Assembly (NCBI RefSeq): GCF_900044055.2
Contig: NZ_FCOX02000011.1
Location: forward strand, 1 to 64,000
DNA length: 64,000 nt
Direction of reading: 5' to 3'
Origin: Caballeronia calidae
Lineage (GTDB): Bacteria > Pseudomonadota > Gammaproteobacteria > Burkholderiales > Burkholderiaceae
Shown: piece after piece, positions 35,943-44,811 of the stretch
Position numbering within the stretch: the first letter of the stretch is position 1
Layout: each line of letters begins with the position of its first letter
The notes under the pieces: model-generated
The model's database searches: none
What the model was told of the DNA's origin: nothing
Seen by the model: only the letters and a program-made list of their open reading frames with translations
Program-made: the position numbers and the translations under genes

Positions 35943-35958
35943 ATTTTGCATGCAAAAT
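35943..35958. promoter_or_regulatory. Palindromic operator ATTTTGCATGCAAAAT (likely FCD GntR site)
   Basis: A perfect 16-base palindrome directly after the -10 box and 23 bases before the aminotransferase ATG. This position would block initiation when occupied. The divergent GntR regulator is the natural binder. Partial relatives of the core occur at 42635-42645 and 33714-33724. Confidence 0.65.
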
Positions 35959-35981
35959 TACATTTCAAAGGACGCGCACCC

Positions 35982-37202
35982 ATGCTGAAGCTCGATTCCC
36001 ATCCTGCTGGCCGTCACTTCCTGCAGATTCCCGGGCCGAGCCCGGTGCCCGATCGCATTCTTCGCGCGATGAGCTACCCGACGATCGATCATCGCGGTCC
36101 GGAGTTCGGCGCGCTGGGTCTGAAGGTGCTCGATGGCATCAGGAAAATCTTCAAGACGAACCAGCCGGTGGTGATCTATCCGGCATCGGGCACGGGCGCG
36201 TGGGAGGCGGCGCTGTGCAACACGCTGAGTCCCGGCGATGCCGTGCTGATGTACGAGACCGGCCACTTCGCGACGCTGTGGAAGAAGATGGCCGAGAACC
36301 TCGGTCTGAAGCCGGAGTTCCTGGGCTTGCCCGGCATCGAAGGATGGCGGCGCGGCGTGCAGGCCGACATGATCGAAAAGCGCCTGCGCGACGACACGCA
36401 GCACGCGATCAAGGCCGTCTGCGTCGTGCATAACGAAACGTCGACCGGCGTGACGTCGGATGTCGCCGCGGTGCGGCGCGCCATCGACGCCGCGAAGCAT
36501 CCCGCTTTGCTGATGGTCGACACGATCTCGGGTCTTGCGTCCGCGGACTATCGCCACGACGAATGGGGCGTGGATGTGACCGTTTCCGGCTCGCAGAAGG
36601 GCCTGATGCTGCCGCCGGGGATCAGCTTCAACGCGGTGTCGGAGAAAGCGCGCGAGGCTTCGAAGCGCGCCACGCTGCCGCGCGCGTTCTGGGACTGGAC
36701 CGACATCATCGAGATGAACAAGCAGGGCTACTGGCCCTACACGCCGAACACGAACCTGCTGTATGGCCTGTCCGAAGCGCTCGACATGATCCTCGGCGAA
36801 GGGCTCGACAACGTGTTCGCGCGTCATCAGCGGCTCGCGGCGGCGTGCCGCGCGGCGGTCAGCGCGTGGGGACTCGAGATCCAGTGTGCGGACCCGGCCG
36901 TGTATTCGCCGGTGCTCACGGGCGTGATGACGCCCGAAGGCGTCGATGCCGATGCGGTGCGCAAGCTCATCTACGAACATTTCGACATGTCGCTCGGCAC
37001 GGGGCTCGGCAAGGTGAAGGGCCGCATGTTCCGCATCGGCCATCTGGGCGACTGCAACGATCTCACGCTGATGGCCGCGCTTTCCGGCTGCGAGATGGGC
37101 CTGAAGCTCGCGGGCATCGAACTCAAAGACAGTGGCGTGGCCGCGTCGATGGACTATCTGACGAGCCACGTCGCGAAGCCCGCGCTGAAGGCGGCCGCAT
37201 GA
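35982..37202 (+). CDS. Class V PLP-dependent aminotransferase (alanine/serine/aspartate-glyoxylate type)
   Basis: 406 residues of the AGXT/serine-glyoxylate group: IPGPSPVPDRILRAMSYPTIDHRGPEF, YPASGTGAWEAALCN, HNETSTGVTSD and PLP-lysine motif TVSGSQKGLMLPPG. The enzyme moves an amino group, probably between glyoxylate/glycine and another amino acid. Sequence features also fit aspartate-glyoxylate aminotransferase of the beta-hydroxyaspartate cycle, but the subtype cannot be decided. ATG 35982 follows AAAGGA. Its stop overlaps the next start (ATGA), so it is the first gene of an operon controlled by the adjacent palindrome. Confidence 0.88.
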   Translation: MLKLDSHPAGRHFLQIPGPSPVPDRILRAMSYPTIDHRGPEFGALGLKVLDGIRKIFKTNQPVVIYPASGTGAWEAALCNTLSPGDAVLMYETGHFATLWKKMAENLGLKPEFLGLPGIEGWRRGVQADMIEKRLRDDTQHAIKAVCVVHNETSTGVTSDVAAVRRAIDAAKHPALLMVDTISGLASADYRHDEWGVDVTVSGSQKGLMLPPGISFNAVSEKAREASKRATLPRAFWDWTDIIEMNKQGYWPYTPNTNLLYGLSEALDMILGEGLDNVFARHQRLAAACRAAVSAWGLEIQCADPAVYSPVLTGVMTPEGVDADAVRKLIYEHFDMSLGTGLGKVKGRMFRIGHLGDCNDLTLMAALSGCEMGLKLAGIELKDSGVAASMDYLTSHVAKPALKAAA

Positions 37203-37963
37203 GCGCCGCTTTCGACGCCGACGCGCTCGCGCGGCTGTTCGTCGAGGCACGCGCGCATCGCGCGAAGCTCGACGCGTTGCCGCACGGCGCGCGCCCGGCG
37301 AATGCCGACGAAGCCTACCTCGCGCAGGAAGCGACATTGCGTGCGCTGCGCGCGGACATCGGCGGATGGAAAGTCGGCGCGAAATCGGCCGATGGCCCGA
37401 TTCAGGGCGCGCCGCTTCCCGCCGACGGCGTGCATGCCTCGGGCGCGCGTCTGTCGAGGGAGGCGTTCGGCAAGGCAGGGCTCGAACTCGAAGTGGCGTT
37501 CAGGCTCGGCAGGCGCTTCGAGCCGGGCAGTGGTCCGTATCGCGATGAAGAGGTGCTGGCCGCGATCGAGTCCGTGCATGCGGCGATCGAAGTGGTGGCA
37601 AGCCGCTTCGCCGCGTGGCCGGATGTCGAGAAGCCCTGGCAACTCGCCGACCTGCAGAACCACGGCGCGTTGATCGTAGGCGAGGGCGTGCCGTATGACG
37701 CGGCGTTTCCGTTCGTATCGCCCGCGATGACGTTCACGTTCGACGGCGCAGCGCTCTTTCAGGGCGACCCGGCCAACCCGGCGGGCGACCCGCGCCGGCT
37801 GCTCGCCTGGACGGTGAATCACAGCGTATCGCGCGGGCTTGCCGTCGAGCGCGGGACCGTGCTCACCGCGGGCACCTATACCGGCCTCGCATTTCCCGCC
37901 GCGCCCGGCACGGCGGTGGGCCGCATCGAGGGCTTGCCTGCCGTCGAATTGCATTTCGCATAA
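37199..37963 (+). CDS. 2-keto-4-pentenoate hydratase/fumarylacetoacetase-fold protein
   Basis: 254 residues of the MhpD-type hydratase family: IGGWKVGAKSADGPIQGAPLPADG, LELEVAFRLGRR with the metal-binding Glu pair, AIEVVASRF and the ending AGTYTGLAFPAAPGTAVGRIEGL. Such enzymes hydrate 2-keto-4-enoic acids or decarboxylate oxo-acids with a divalent metal. Translation is coupled to the aminotransferase by a four-base overlap, which links it to the same pathway. A 53-base gap leads to the FAD/Fe-S dehydrogenase. Confidence 0.82.
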   Translation: MSAAFDADALARLFVEARAHRAKLDALPHGARPANADEAYLAQEATLRALRADIGGWKVGAKSADGPIQGAPLPADGVHASGARLSREAFGKAGLELEVAFRLGRRFEPGSGPYRDEEVLAAIESVHAAIEVVASRFAAWPDVEKPWQLADLQNHGALIVGEGVPYDAAFPFVSPAMTFTFDGAALFQGDPANPAGDPRRLLAWTVNHSVSRGLAVERGTVLTAGTYTGLAFPAAPGTAVGRIEGLPAVELHFA

Positions 37964-38016
37964 CGCATTCATAAGGCCAGGACCGCACCTGATTCCGGCA
38001 CTCACCGACAGCGACG

Positions 38017-41000
38017 ATGCTCAATTCCCCCACCGACCCGCTCATCAAGCCGATCCATCTGATGCCGGCTTCCGCACGTGCGCGGCTCGCGTCCACGCCG
38101 ACCCCGCTGCAGGCGCGCCTGCAACGCGAGCTGAAGGGCGATGTGCTGTTCGATCGCGCATCGCGCGGGCGCTACGCCACCGATGCGTCGATCTATCAGA
38201 TCATGCCGCTCGGCGTCGTCGTGCCGAAGGATCAGGACGACTTGCGCCTCGCATTGCAGATCGCGCGCGACACGCACGCGAGCGTGCTTGCGCGCGGCGC
38301 GGGCACGAGCCAATGCGGTCAGACGATGGGCGAGGCGCTCGTCATCGACACGACGAAGTGGCTCAACAACATCGTTCACTTCGACAAGGACGCGCGCACC
38401 GTCACGGTCGAGCCGGGCGTCGTGCTCGATCATCTGAACGCGTGGCTCAAGCCGCATGGCCTGTGGTTTCCGGTGGATGTCTCGACGGGCGCGCAGTGCA
38501 CGATCGGCGGGATGGCGGGAAACAACTCGTGCGGCTCGCGCTCGATGGAATACGGGATCATGGTGCATAACGTCGATGCGATCGACGCGATCCTCGCCGA
38601 TGGCCATGAAGCGCGTTTCGGCAGGCTCTCGTCGATGATGGGCGATCTACGCACGCGCGATCTCGTCTCCGGCGTGCGCAGCATCGCTATGCGCGAACAG
38701 CAGGAGATGCGCGAACGCATTCCGAAGGTGCTGCGCCGTGTGGCCGGCTACAACCTCGATCTCTTCGATTGCCAGAGCCCGCTGCCCTTCAGCGCTGACG
38801 GCGAACCGAATCTCGCGAACCTGCTCGTCGGATCGGAAGGCACGCTCGCATTCAGCCGTCAGCTGACAGTGAAGCTCGCGCCGTTGCCCGAGCACAAGAC
38901 GCTCGGCGTGGTGAACTTCCCGAGCTTCTACGATGCGATGGACATGACGCAGCACATCGTGAAGCTCGGGCCGGTCGCGGTGGAACTGGTCGATCGGACC
39001 ATGATCGAACTCGCGATGTCCAACCCGGCGTTCCGGCCCGTGATCGAAAAGGCTCTCGTCGGCCGGCCGGAAGCGGTGTTGCTCGTGGAGTTCGCGGGCG
39101 CGGATCGCGACACGCAAGTCGCGAAGCTCGCGCAACTCGTCGAGTTGATGAGCGATCTCGGCTTGCCGGGCTCGGTCGTGCAGATGCCCGATGCCGGTCC
39201 GCAAAAGGCGCTGTGGGAAGTGCGCAAGGCGGGCCTGAACATCATGATGAGCATGAAGGGCGACGGCAAGCCGGTGTCCTTCATCGAAGATTGCGCGGTG
39301 CCGCTCGAACATCTCGCCGAGTACACGAGCCGTCTCACGGAAGTCTTCAGAAAGCACGGCACCGAAGGGACGTGGTACGCGCATGCGAGCGTCGGCACGC
39401 TGCACGTGCGGCCGATTCTCGACATGCGACGCGATGGCGCCGTGAAGATGCGCGCGATTGCGGAAGAAGCCGCGGCGATGGTGCGCGAATACAAGGGCGC
39501 GTTTTCGGGCGAGCACGGCGATGGTCTGTGCCGCGGCGAATGGGTCGCATGGCAATACGGCCCGCGCATCAACGAAGCGTTTCGCGATATCAAGCAGCTC
39601 TTCGACCCCGAGAATCGCATGAGCCCGGATCGCATCGTCGCGCCGCCGAAAATGGACGATGCGAGCCACTTCCGCTTTCCGCCTTCGTACCGCGAGCGCG
39701 CGATGACGCCGCATCTCGACTGGTCCGCATGGAACGTGACGCGCGACCCGATGACGGGCCAAGAGGGCGCGCCGGGTTCGGGCGGCGATCTCTCGGGCGG
39801 CCTCGCGAAAGCGGTCGAGATGTGCAACAACAACGGGCATTGCCGCAAGTTCGATGCAGGCACGATGTGCCCGAGCTATCGCATCACGAAGGACGAGCAG
39901 CATCTCACGCGTGGCCGCGCGAATACGCTGCGGCTCGCCTTGTCGGGACAGTTGGGCGACGACGGGCTCGCAAGTCAGGACGTGAAGGACGTGCTCGACC
40001 TGTGCGTATCGTGCAAGGGCTGCAAGCGTGATTGCCCGACGGGCGTCGATATGGCGCGCGTCAAGATCGAGGCGCGCGCCGCGTGGACCGAGCGTCATGG
40101 TCTGCGCCTGCGCGAGCGGCTGATCGCGTTTCTGCCGCGCTATGCGCCGTATGCGAGCCGCATGCCGGCGGTATCGAATGCATTCGAAGCGAACATGCCG
40201 GGCGTTGCGCGCTGGCTCAAGACAAGGCTCGGTCTCGCGCCGCAACGGGCGTTTCCGCGCTTTGCGAGGCCGTTTCTCGCGGGCGAGAAAAGCAAACAAG
40301 TTGCATCCGCAACCAATGAGGTCCTGCTCTTCGTCGATACATTCAACAACTACATGGAGCCGGACAACGCGCGCGCCGCGAAGCGTGTGCTCGAAGCCGC
40401 CGGTTACACGGTGAATCTCAACGTGAAGGCGGGCGAGCGGCCGCTGTGCTGCGGGCGCACGTTCCTCTCGGCGGGTCTCGTCGATGAAGCGAAGGCAGAA
40501 GCGCGTCGCGCGCTCGATGCGCTGATGCCCTATGTCGAGCGTGGCGTGGCGATCGTCGGGCTGGAACCGTCGTGCCTGCTTTCGTTGCGCGATGAATTTC
40601 TCGGCTACGGCTATGGCGATGCCGCGCGCAAGCTTTCGCAAGCGTCGTTTCTGTTCGAGGAGTTTCTCATGCGCGAAGAGGCGGCAGGCCGATTGCAATT
40701 GAAGCTGAAAGCACTGGATAAACCGAAGGCCTTGCTGCACGGGCATTGCCATCAGAAAGCATTCGACGCCGTGCGTCCCATCGAGAAAGTGCTCGGCTGG
40801 ATTCCGGGTCTCGATGTGAAGACGATCGAATCGTCGTGCTGCGGCATGGCGGGCAGCTTCGGCTATGAGGCAGAGCATTACGACGCATCGCAGGCAATGG
40901 CCGAGATGTCGCTGTTGCCTTCGGTGCGCGCGGCGCCCGATGCGTTGATCGTCGCGGACGGCACGAGTTGCCGTCATCAGATCGCGGATGGCGCGCAAAG

Positions 41001-41055
41001 AGAAGCGTTGCACGTCGCGCGCGTGCTGGCGATGGCGCTCGATATGAAGCATTGA
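38017..41055 (+). CDS. FAD-linked oxidase fused to CCG-type iron-sulfur domain (D-2-hydroxyacid dehydrogenase)
   Basis: 1012 residues. Residues about 45-230 are a PCMH-type FAD domain (ARGAGTSQCGQTMGEALVID), residues about 290-545 an FAD-oxidase C-terminal domain (LLVGSEGTLAFSRQ, FSGEHGDGLCRGEW), residues 600-690 hold ferredoxin-like clusters (CNNNGHCRKF, LCVSCKGCKRDCP) and the C-terminus has CCG motifs (LCCGRTFLSAGL, SSCCGMAGSFGYE). This GlcD/GlcF-like fusion oxidises D-lactate, glycolate or D-2-hydroxyglutarate and passes electrons to the quinone pool at the inner membrane. It follows the hydratase gene and shares orientation, so it probably feeds 2-keto acid or glyoxylate into the same pathway. 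Confidence 0.87.
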   Translation: MLNSPTDPLIKPIHLMPASARARLASTPTPLQARLQRELKGDVLFDRASRGRYATDASIYQIMPLGVVVPKDQDDLRLALQIARDTHASVLARGAGTSQCGQTMGEALVIDTTKWLNNIVHFDKDARTVTVEPGVVLDHLNAWLKPHGLWFPVDVSTGAQCTIGGMAGNNSCGSRSMEYGIMVHNVDAIDAILADGHEARFGRLSSMMGDLRTRDLVSGVRSIAMREQQEMRERIPKVLRRVAGYNLDLFDCQSPLPFSADGEPNLANLLVGSEGTLAFSRQLTVKLAPLPEHKTLGVVNFPSFYDAMDMTQHIVKLGPVAVELVDRTMIELAMSNPAFRPVIEKALVGRPEAVLLVEFAGADRDTQVAKLAQLVELMSDLGLPGSVVQMPDAGPQKALWEVRKAGLNIMMSMKGDGKPVSFIEDCAVPLEHLAEYTSRLTEVFRKHGTEGTWYAHASVGTLHVRPILDMRRDGAVKMRAIAEEAAAMVREYKGAFSGEHGDGLCRGEWVAWQYGPRINEAFRDIKQLFDPENRMSPDRIVAPPKMDDASHFRFPPSYRERAMTPHLDWSAWNVTRDPMTGQEGAPGSGGDLSGGLAKAVEMCNNNGHCRKFDAGTMCPSYRITKDEQHLTRGRANTLRLALSGQLGDDGLASQDVKDVLDLCVSCKGCKRDCPTGVDMARVKIEARAAWTERHGLRLRERLIAFLPRYAPYASRMPAVSNAFEANMPGVARWLKTRLGLAPQRAFPRFARPFLAGEKSKQVASATNEVLLFVDTFNNYMEPDNARAAKRVLEAAGYTVNLNVKAGERPLCCGRTFLSAGLVDEAKAEARRALDALMPYVERGVAIVGLEPSCLLSLRDEFLGYGYGDAARKLSQASFLFEEFLMREEAAGRLQLKLKALDKPKALLHGHCHQKAFDAVRPIEKVLGWIPGLDVKTIESSCCGMAGSFGYEAEHYDASQAMAEMSLLPSVRAAPDALIVADGTSCRHQIADGAQREALHVARVLAMALDMKH

Positions 41056-41129
41056 AGACAGCGAGACGAGAGATTCATTCACCGATGCAAAACAGCGGAC
41101 CTAGACGAGCCGCGACCAGGAGACGAGCC

Positions 41130-41183
41130 ATGACATCACCGCGCAAACCACGCATCCGCAAGCTGCGCCGCCGCACGCAATAA
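41130..41183 (+). CDS. Possible 17-residue basic micropeptide
   Basis: ATG 41130 preceded by AGGAG at eight bases and encoding MTSPRKPRIRKLRRRTQ. The strong ribosome site is the main support; composition is extremely basic and no family is known. It may be a chance frame or a short leader peptide between the dehydrogenase and the transporter gene. Confidence 0.25.
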   Translation: MTSPRKPRIRKLRRRTQ

Positions 41184-41248
41184 GCAGCCGCAATCGAGCC
41201 GCAACCTTCATCCGACGTACCCAAGCGAAGTTCCGCATGCCGTGATAT

Positions 41249-41278
41249 CCGGCGCCTCCCGACATCCGAAGGCGCCGG
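41249..41278 (+). repeat. Stem-loop upstream of the MFS gene
   Basis: CCGGCGCCT (41249-41257) and AGGCGCCGG (41270-41278) around a 12-base loop. No T-run follows, so it is not a simple terminator; it could be an mRNA-stability or leader structure between the dehydrogenase and MFS genes. Confidence 0.4.
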
Positions 41279-41310
41279 GCCCACGCACGCGGTTACACAA
41301 GGAGACGATG

Positions 41311-42597
41311 ATGTTCCGTCGAGCCACGACGCGCGTCCTGCTGCTGCTATGCGCGATGTATTTCATCACCTATATCGACCGGGTCAATGTCAGTACCGCG
41401 GCGAGCCAGTTCGGCGCGGAGCTGGGTCTTTCGCATACGCAAATCGGTTTCGTGTTTTCCGCATTCGCGTATCCGTATCTCGTGTTCCAGATCATCGGCG
41501 GCTGGGTGGGCGACCGCTTCGGGCCGCGCCGCACGCTCACGCTGTGCGCGATCATCTGGGCGGGCGCCACCGTGCTGACGGGTCTCGCGGGCGGCTTTGC
41601 CTCGCTGATCGTGGCGCGCGTGCTGCTCGGACTCGGCGAAGGCGCGACCTTCCCGACCGCGACGCGCGCGATGTCCAACTGGATGCCCGCCGATCAGCGC
41701 GGCTTTGCACAAGGCATTACGCATGCCGCATCACGCATCGGCAATGCGGTGGCGCCGCCGCTCATCGTCTGGCTGATGGTCGCGACGAGCTGGCGCGGCG
41801 CGTTCGTCATCACCGGGATCATCAGTTTCCTGTGGGCGATCGCATGGGTCTTCTACTTCCGCGATAACCCGCGCGATCATCCGCGCATCACGGACTCCGA
41901 GTGCGCGACGCTCGCGACCTACTCGGGCGTGAAGCAACGCACGCCGGTGCCGTGGCGCACGCTGCTCGGCCGCATGGCGCCCGTCACGGCCGTGTACTTC
42001 TGCTATGGCTGGGTGCTGTGGCTCTTCCTCGGCTGGATTCCGCAATACTTCCTGCACAGCTATCACATGCAGCTCGGCAAGTCGGCGCTGTTCGCTTCGG
42101 GCGTGTTCTTCGCTGGCGTGCTCGGCGACTGGCTCGGCGGTTCCATCACCGACCGCATCCTGAGAAAGAGCGGCAACGTCCGCCTCGCCCGCAACGTGAT
42201 GGTCGGCGTGTGCATGCTGCTGACGCTGCTGTCGCTCGCGCCGATCATGCTGATCTCCAACATCTCGATCACGCTCGCGGCGGTATGCCTGTCGGCGGGC
42301 TTCTTCTTCAACGAAATGACGATCGGACCGATGTGGTCCGTGCCGATGGACATCGCCCCGAAGCATGCGGGCACCGCTTCCGGCATCATGAATTCCGGCT
42401 CGGCGCTCGCGGCGATCATCAGCCCGGTGGTGGGCGGCTGGCTCATCGACCGCACCGGCAACTGGAACCTGCCGTTCACGGTGTCGATGATCCTGATGGC
42501 CGTGGGCATCATCCTGTCGTTCACGATGCGCCCCGACCGCTCGCTCGAAGTCGAGGAGCAAAAGCAGGACGCGGCGGAAGCGCGCGAGTTCGTGTGA
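41311..42597 (+). CDS. MFS transporter, anion:cation symporter (ACS) type
   Basis: 428 residues with 12 predicted membrane helices. Family marks are YFITYIDRVNVSTAASQFGAELGL near the N-terminus, GGWVGDRFGPRRTL in the loop after helix 2 and RVLLGLGEGATFPTATRAMSNWMP. ACS-family members import organic acids such as glucarate, phthalate or tartrate by proton symport. Spacing of AAGGAG (41299-41304) favours ATG 41311 over the adjacent ATG 41308. Its place between the dehydrogenase and the hydratase genes suggests it imports the substrate of this module. Confidence 0.9.
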   Translation: MFRRATTRVLLLLCAMYFITYIDRVNVSTAASQFGAELGLSHTQIGFVFSAFAYPYLVFQIIGGWVGDRFGPRRTLTLCAIIWAGATVLTGLAGGFASLIVARVLLGLGEGATFPTATRAMSNWMPADQRGFAQGITHAASRIGNAVAPPLIVWLMVATSWRGAFVITGIISFLWAIAWVFYFRDNPRDHPRITDSECATLATYSGVKQRTPVPWRTLLGRMAPVTAVYFCYGWVLWLFLGWIPQYFLHSYHMQLGKSALFASGVFFAGVLGDWLGGSITDRILRKSGNVRLARNVMVGVCMLLTLLSLAPIMLISNISITLAAVCLSAGFFFNEMTIGPMWSVPMDIAPKHAGTASGIMNSGSALAAIISPVVGGWLIDRTGNWNLPFTVSMILMAVGIILSFTMRPDRSLEVEEQKQDAAEAREFV

Positions 42598-42620
42598 CCG
42601 GGCGGACTCGCCGTTGAATT

Positions 42621-42655
42621 TCCGGTTCAATGCATTTTGCATGCATTGAACCGGA
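42621..42655 (+). repeat. 14-base inverted repeat with TTTTGCATGCA in its loop
   Basis: TCCGGTTCAATGCA (42621-42634) and TGCATTGAACCGGA (42642-42655) are perfect complements around a 7-base loop. The segment TTTTGCATGCA (42635-42645) repeats the core of the operator at 35943. It lies 24 bases after the MFS stop and 39 before the hydratase start, so it could be a terminator-like hairpin, an operator, or both. Confidence 0.55.
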
Positions 42656-42693
42656 TCGAATAACGCATGCAGCATTCAATTCAAGGAGGCGAT

Positions 42694-43476
42694 GTGGCGG
42701 AACCATCCATCCTGATCGAGCGCGACGGCGATATCGCGACAGTCGTCATCGACCGGCCCGACAAGCTCAACGCGATGACCAAGCACTTGTGGCGCTCGCT
42801 CGGAGAGACCATCGAGACGCTGTCCGGCGACGATACGCTGCGCTGCATCGTGCTGCGCGGCGCGGGCGAGAAAGCCTTCTCGCCGGGCAACGACATCGCG
42901 GAATTCCGCACGGACCGCTCGAACGTCGAGCAGGCGAGGGCGTACGGCGCCATCATGCATCGCACTTTGCATGCATTGCGCGCGTGCCGGCATCCGATCG
43001 TGGCGATGATTCACGGCATCTGCGTCGGCGGCGGTCTCGAAATCGCGGCGATGTGCGATCTGCGCATCTGCGGCGAATCGAGCCGCTTCGGCGTGCCCAT
43101 CAAGAATCTCGGCCTCGTGATGGCGCATGCCGAAATGGAAGGGCTCGTGCGTCTGGCCGGGCCTGCCGTCGCGCTCGAGATTCTTCTCGAAGGCCGCGTG
43201 TTCGATGCGAAGGAAGCGCTTGCGAAAGGGCTCGTCACACGCGTCTTCGCGGATGCGGAAGTCACTTCGCATGCGTATGAGACCGCGCGGCGCATCGCGG
43301 ACGGCGCGCCGCTCGTCGCGCGCTGGCACAAGCAGTTCGTGCGCCGCGTAATGGACTCCGCGCCGCTCACGGACGAAGAGCGCGACGAAGGCTTCGCCTG
43401 CTTCGGCACGGAGGATTTCCGCACCGGCTATCAGGCCTTTCTCGACAAGATCAAACCGCAATTCAAGGGACGTTGA
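42694..43476 (+). CDS. Enoyl-CoA hydratase/isomerase family protein
   Basis: 260 residues of the crotonase fold: VVIDRPDKLNAMTKHLWRSL, oxyanion and CoA-binding FSPGNDIAEFR and HGICVGGGLEIAAMCDLRI, then GVPIKNLGLVMAHAEMEGL. Substrate may be an acyl-CoA from the adjacent CoA-transferase. The GTG at 42694 is chosen because AAGGAGG lies four bases upstream; the alternative ATG at 42667 has no ribosome site. The next gene starts one base after its stop, a tight operon. Confidence 0.87.
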   Translation: MAEPSILIERDGDIATVVIDRPDKLNAMTKHLWRSLGETIETLSGDDTLRCIVLRGAGEKAFSPGNDIAEFRTDRSNVEQARAYGAIMHRTLHALRACRHPIVAMIHGICVGGGLEIAAMCDLRICGESSRFGVPIKNLGLVMAHAEMEGLVRLAGPAVALEILLEGRVFDAKEALAKGLVTRVFADAEVTSHAYETARRIADGAPLVARWHKQFVRRVMDSAPLTDEERDEGFACFGTEDFRTGYQAFLDKIKPQFKGR

Positions 43477-43477
43477 C

Positions 43478-44716
43478 ATGGCAGACACGAAACCAGCGGC
43501 CGCAACGGGCGCGGGGCCGCTCGCGGGCATGCGCGTGATCGAGCTCGCGCACATCATGTCGGGGCCGATCTGCGGGATGATGCTCGCGGACATGGGCGCC
43601 GACGTCATCAAGGTCGAAAAGATTCCCGGCGGCGACGATTGCCGGCGATTCGCGCCGCTCCTTGCGAGCGGCGAATCCGCGTCGTTCATGATCGTGAACC
43701 GCAACAAGCGCGGCATCGCGCTCAATCTCAAGACAGAAGGCGGCAAGGAAGTGCTCAGGAAGATGCTCGCGAGCGCGGACGTCGTCACCGAGAACTATCG
43801 GCGCGGCACGATGGAAAAGCTCGGCATGGGATATGAAGCGCTGAGGGCGGTGAACCCCGGCCTCATCTATTGCGCGATCTCGGGCTATGGCCGCAGCGGT
43901 CCGATGGCCGACAAGGGCGGCTTCGATCTGATCGCGCAAGGCCTGAGCGGGCTGATGAGCATGACCGGCGAGCCGGGGCAGGCGCCGATCAAGGCAGGCT
44001 CGCCCGTGACCGACATCAATGCGGGCATCCTGGCGGCGCTCGGCATCAGCGCGGCCTATGCGAGAAAACAGGCGACGGGCCTCGGCCAGATGGTCGATAC
44101 ATCGCTTTTCGAAGCGGGCCTGCAGCAGATGTACTGGGCCTTCGCCAATTACTTCGCGGACGGCACCGTATTGCCGAAGGCGGGCTCCGCCAATCCGACG
44201 AGCGCGCCGTATCAGGCGTTCCGCACGCGCGACGGCTGGGTCAACATCGGCGCGGCCAATCAGAGCAACTACGAACGTCTCGTCGGCGTGTTGAATATTC
44301 CCGGCCTCGCCGAAGACGAGCGCTTCCGGACGAATGCGGGACGGCTGAAGCATCGCGAAGTGCTCGTGGAGATCCTGACCGCGCGCCTCGTCGAACGCAC
44401 CACCGACGAGTGGCTCGCGAGCTTCGACGAGATCGGCTTGCCGAGCGGCGCGGTGCTCGGCGTGCCGGAAGCGTCGTCGCACGAGCAGGCGATTGCGCGC
44501 GGGATGATCGTCGAGACGGAGCATCCGCTTGCGGGACCGATGCGCGGCATCGGCTTGCCGATTCACTTCTCAGACGGATGCACGAAAGCCTCGCGTCCCG
44601 CGCCGCTTCTCGGTCAGCACACGAGCGAAGTGCTCGGCGAATACGGTTTCGACGACGCGCGCATTCAGGCGCTCAAGGACGAAGGCGCGATCCTCGAAAC
44701 GGAAGTGGCGGCATGA
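43478..44716 (+). CDS. CaiB/BaiF family (class III) CoA-transferase
   Basis: 412 residues. Diagnostic segments are GMRVIELAHIMSGPICGMMLADMGADVIKVEK, NRNKRGIALNLKTEGG, VVTENYRRGTMEKLGMGYE and ISGYGRSGPMADKGGFDLIAQ with the catalytic Asp in the later SPVTDINAG region. It should move CoA from a donor to a carboxylic acid, making the acyl-CoA used by the preceding hydratase. It is cytoplasmic. One base separates it from the hydratase gene. Confidence 0.9.
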   Translation: MADTKPAAATGAGPLAGMRVIELAHIMSGPICGMMLADMGADVIKVEKIPGGDDCRRFAPLLASGESASFMIVNRNKRGIALNLKTEGGKEVLRKMLASADVVTENYRRGTMEKLGMGYEALRAVNPGLIYCAISGYGRSGPMADKGGFDLIAQGLSGLMSMTGEPGQAPIKAGSPVTDINAGILAALGISAAYARKQATGLGQMVDTSLFEAGLQQMYWAFANYFADGTVLPKAGSANPTSAPYQAFRTRDGWVNIGAANQSNYERLVGVLNIPGLAEDERFRTNAGRLKHREVLVEILTARLVERTTDEWLASFDEIGLPSGAVLGVPEASSHEQAIARGMIVETEHPLAGPMRGIGLPIHFSDGCTKASRPAPLLGQHTSEVLGEYGFDDARIQALKDEGAILETEVAA

Positions 44717-44811
44717 CATCGACATACGCGCGAATGGTTTTATGCATTCATCATGCAGAATGCCGCGCGCTATGATCGATGCCTGATCCACTTTCATCGC
44801 CACGACCCGCC

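Noticed and set aside
38647-41082. 811-codon open frame on the minus strand opposite the FAD/Fe-S dehydrogenase
   Set aside because: Arg/His-rich translation without motifs; the plus strand has clear FAD, CxxC and CCG motifs in order.
42667-42693. ATG 42667 as the start of the enoyl-CoA hydratase
   Set aside because: It has no ribosome site, while GTG 42694 follows AAGGAGG; the extra nine residues match nothing in the family.
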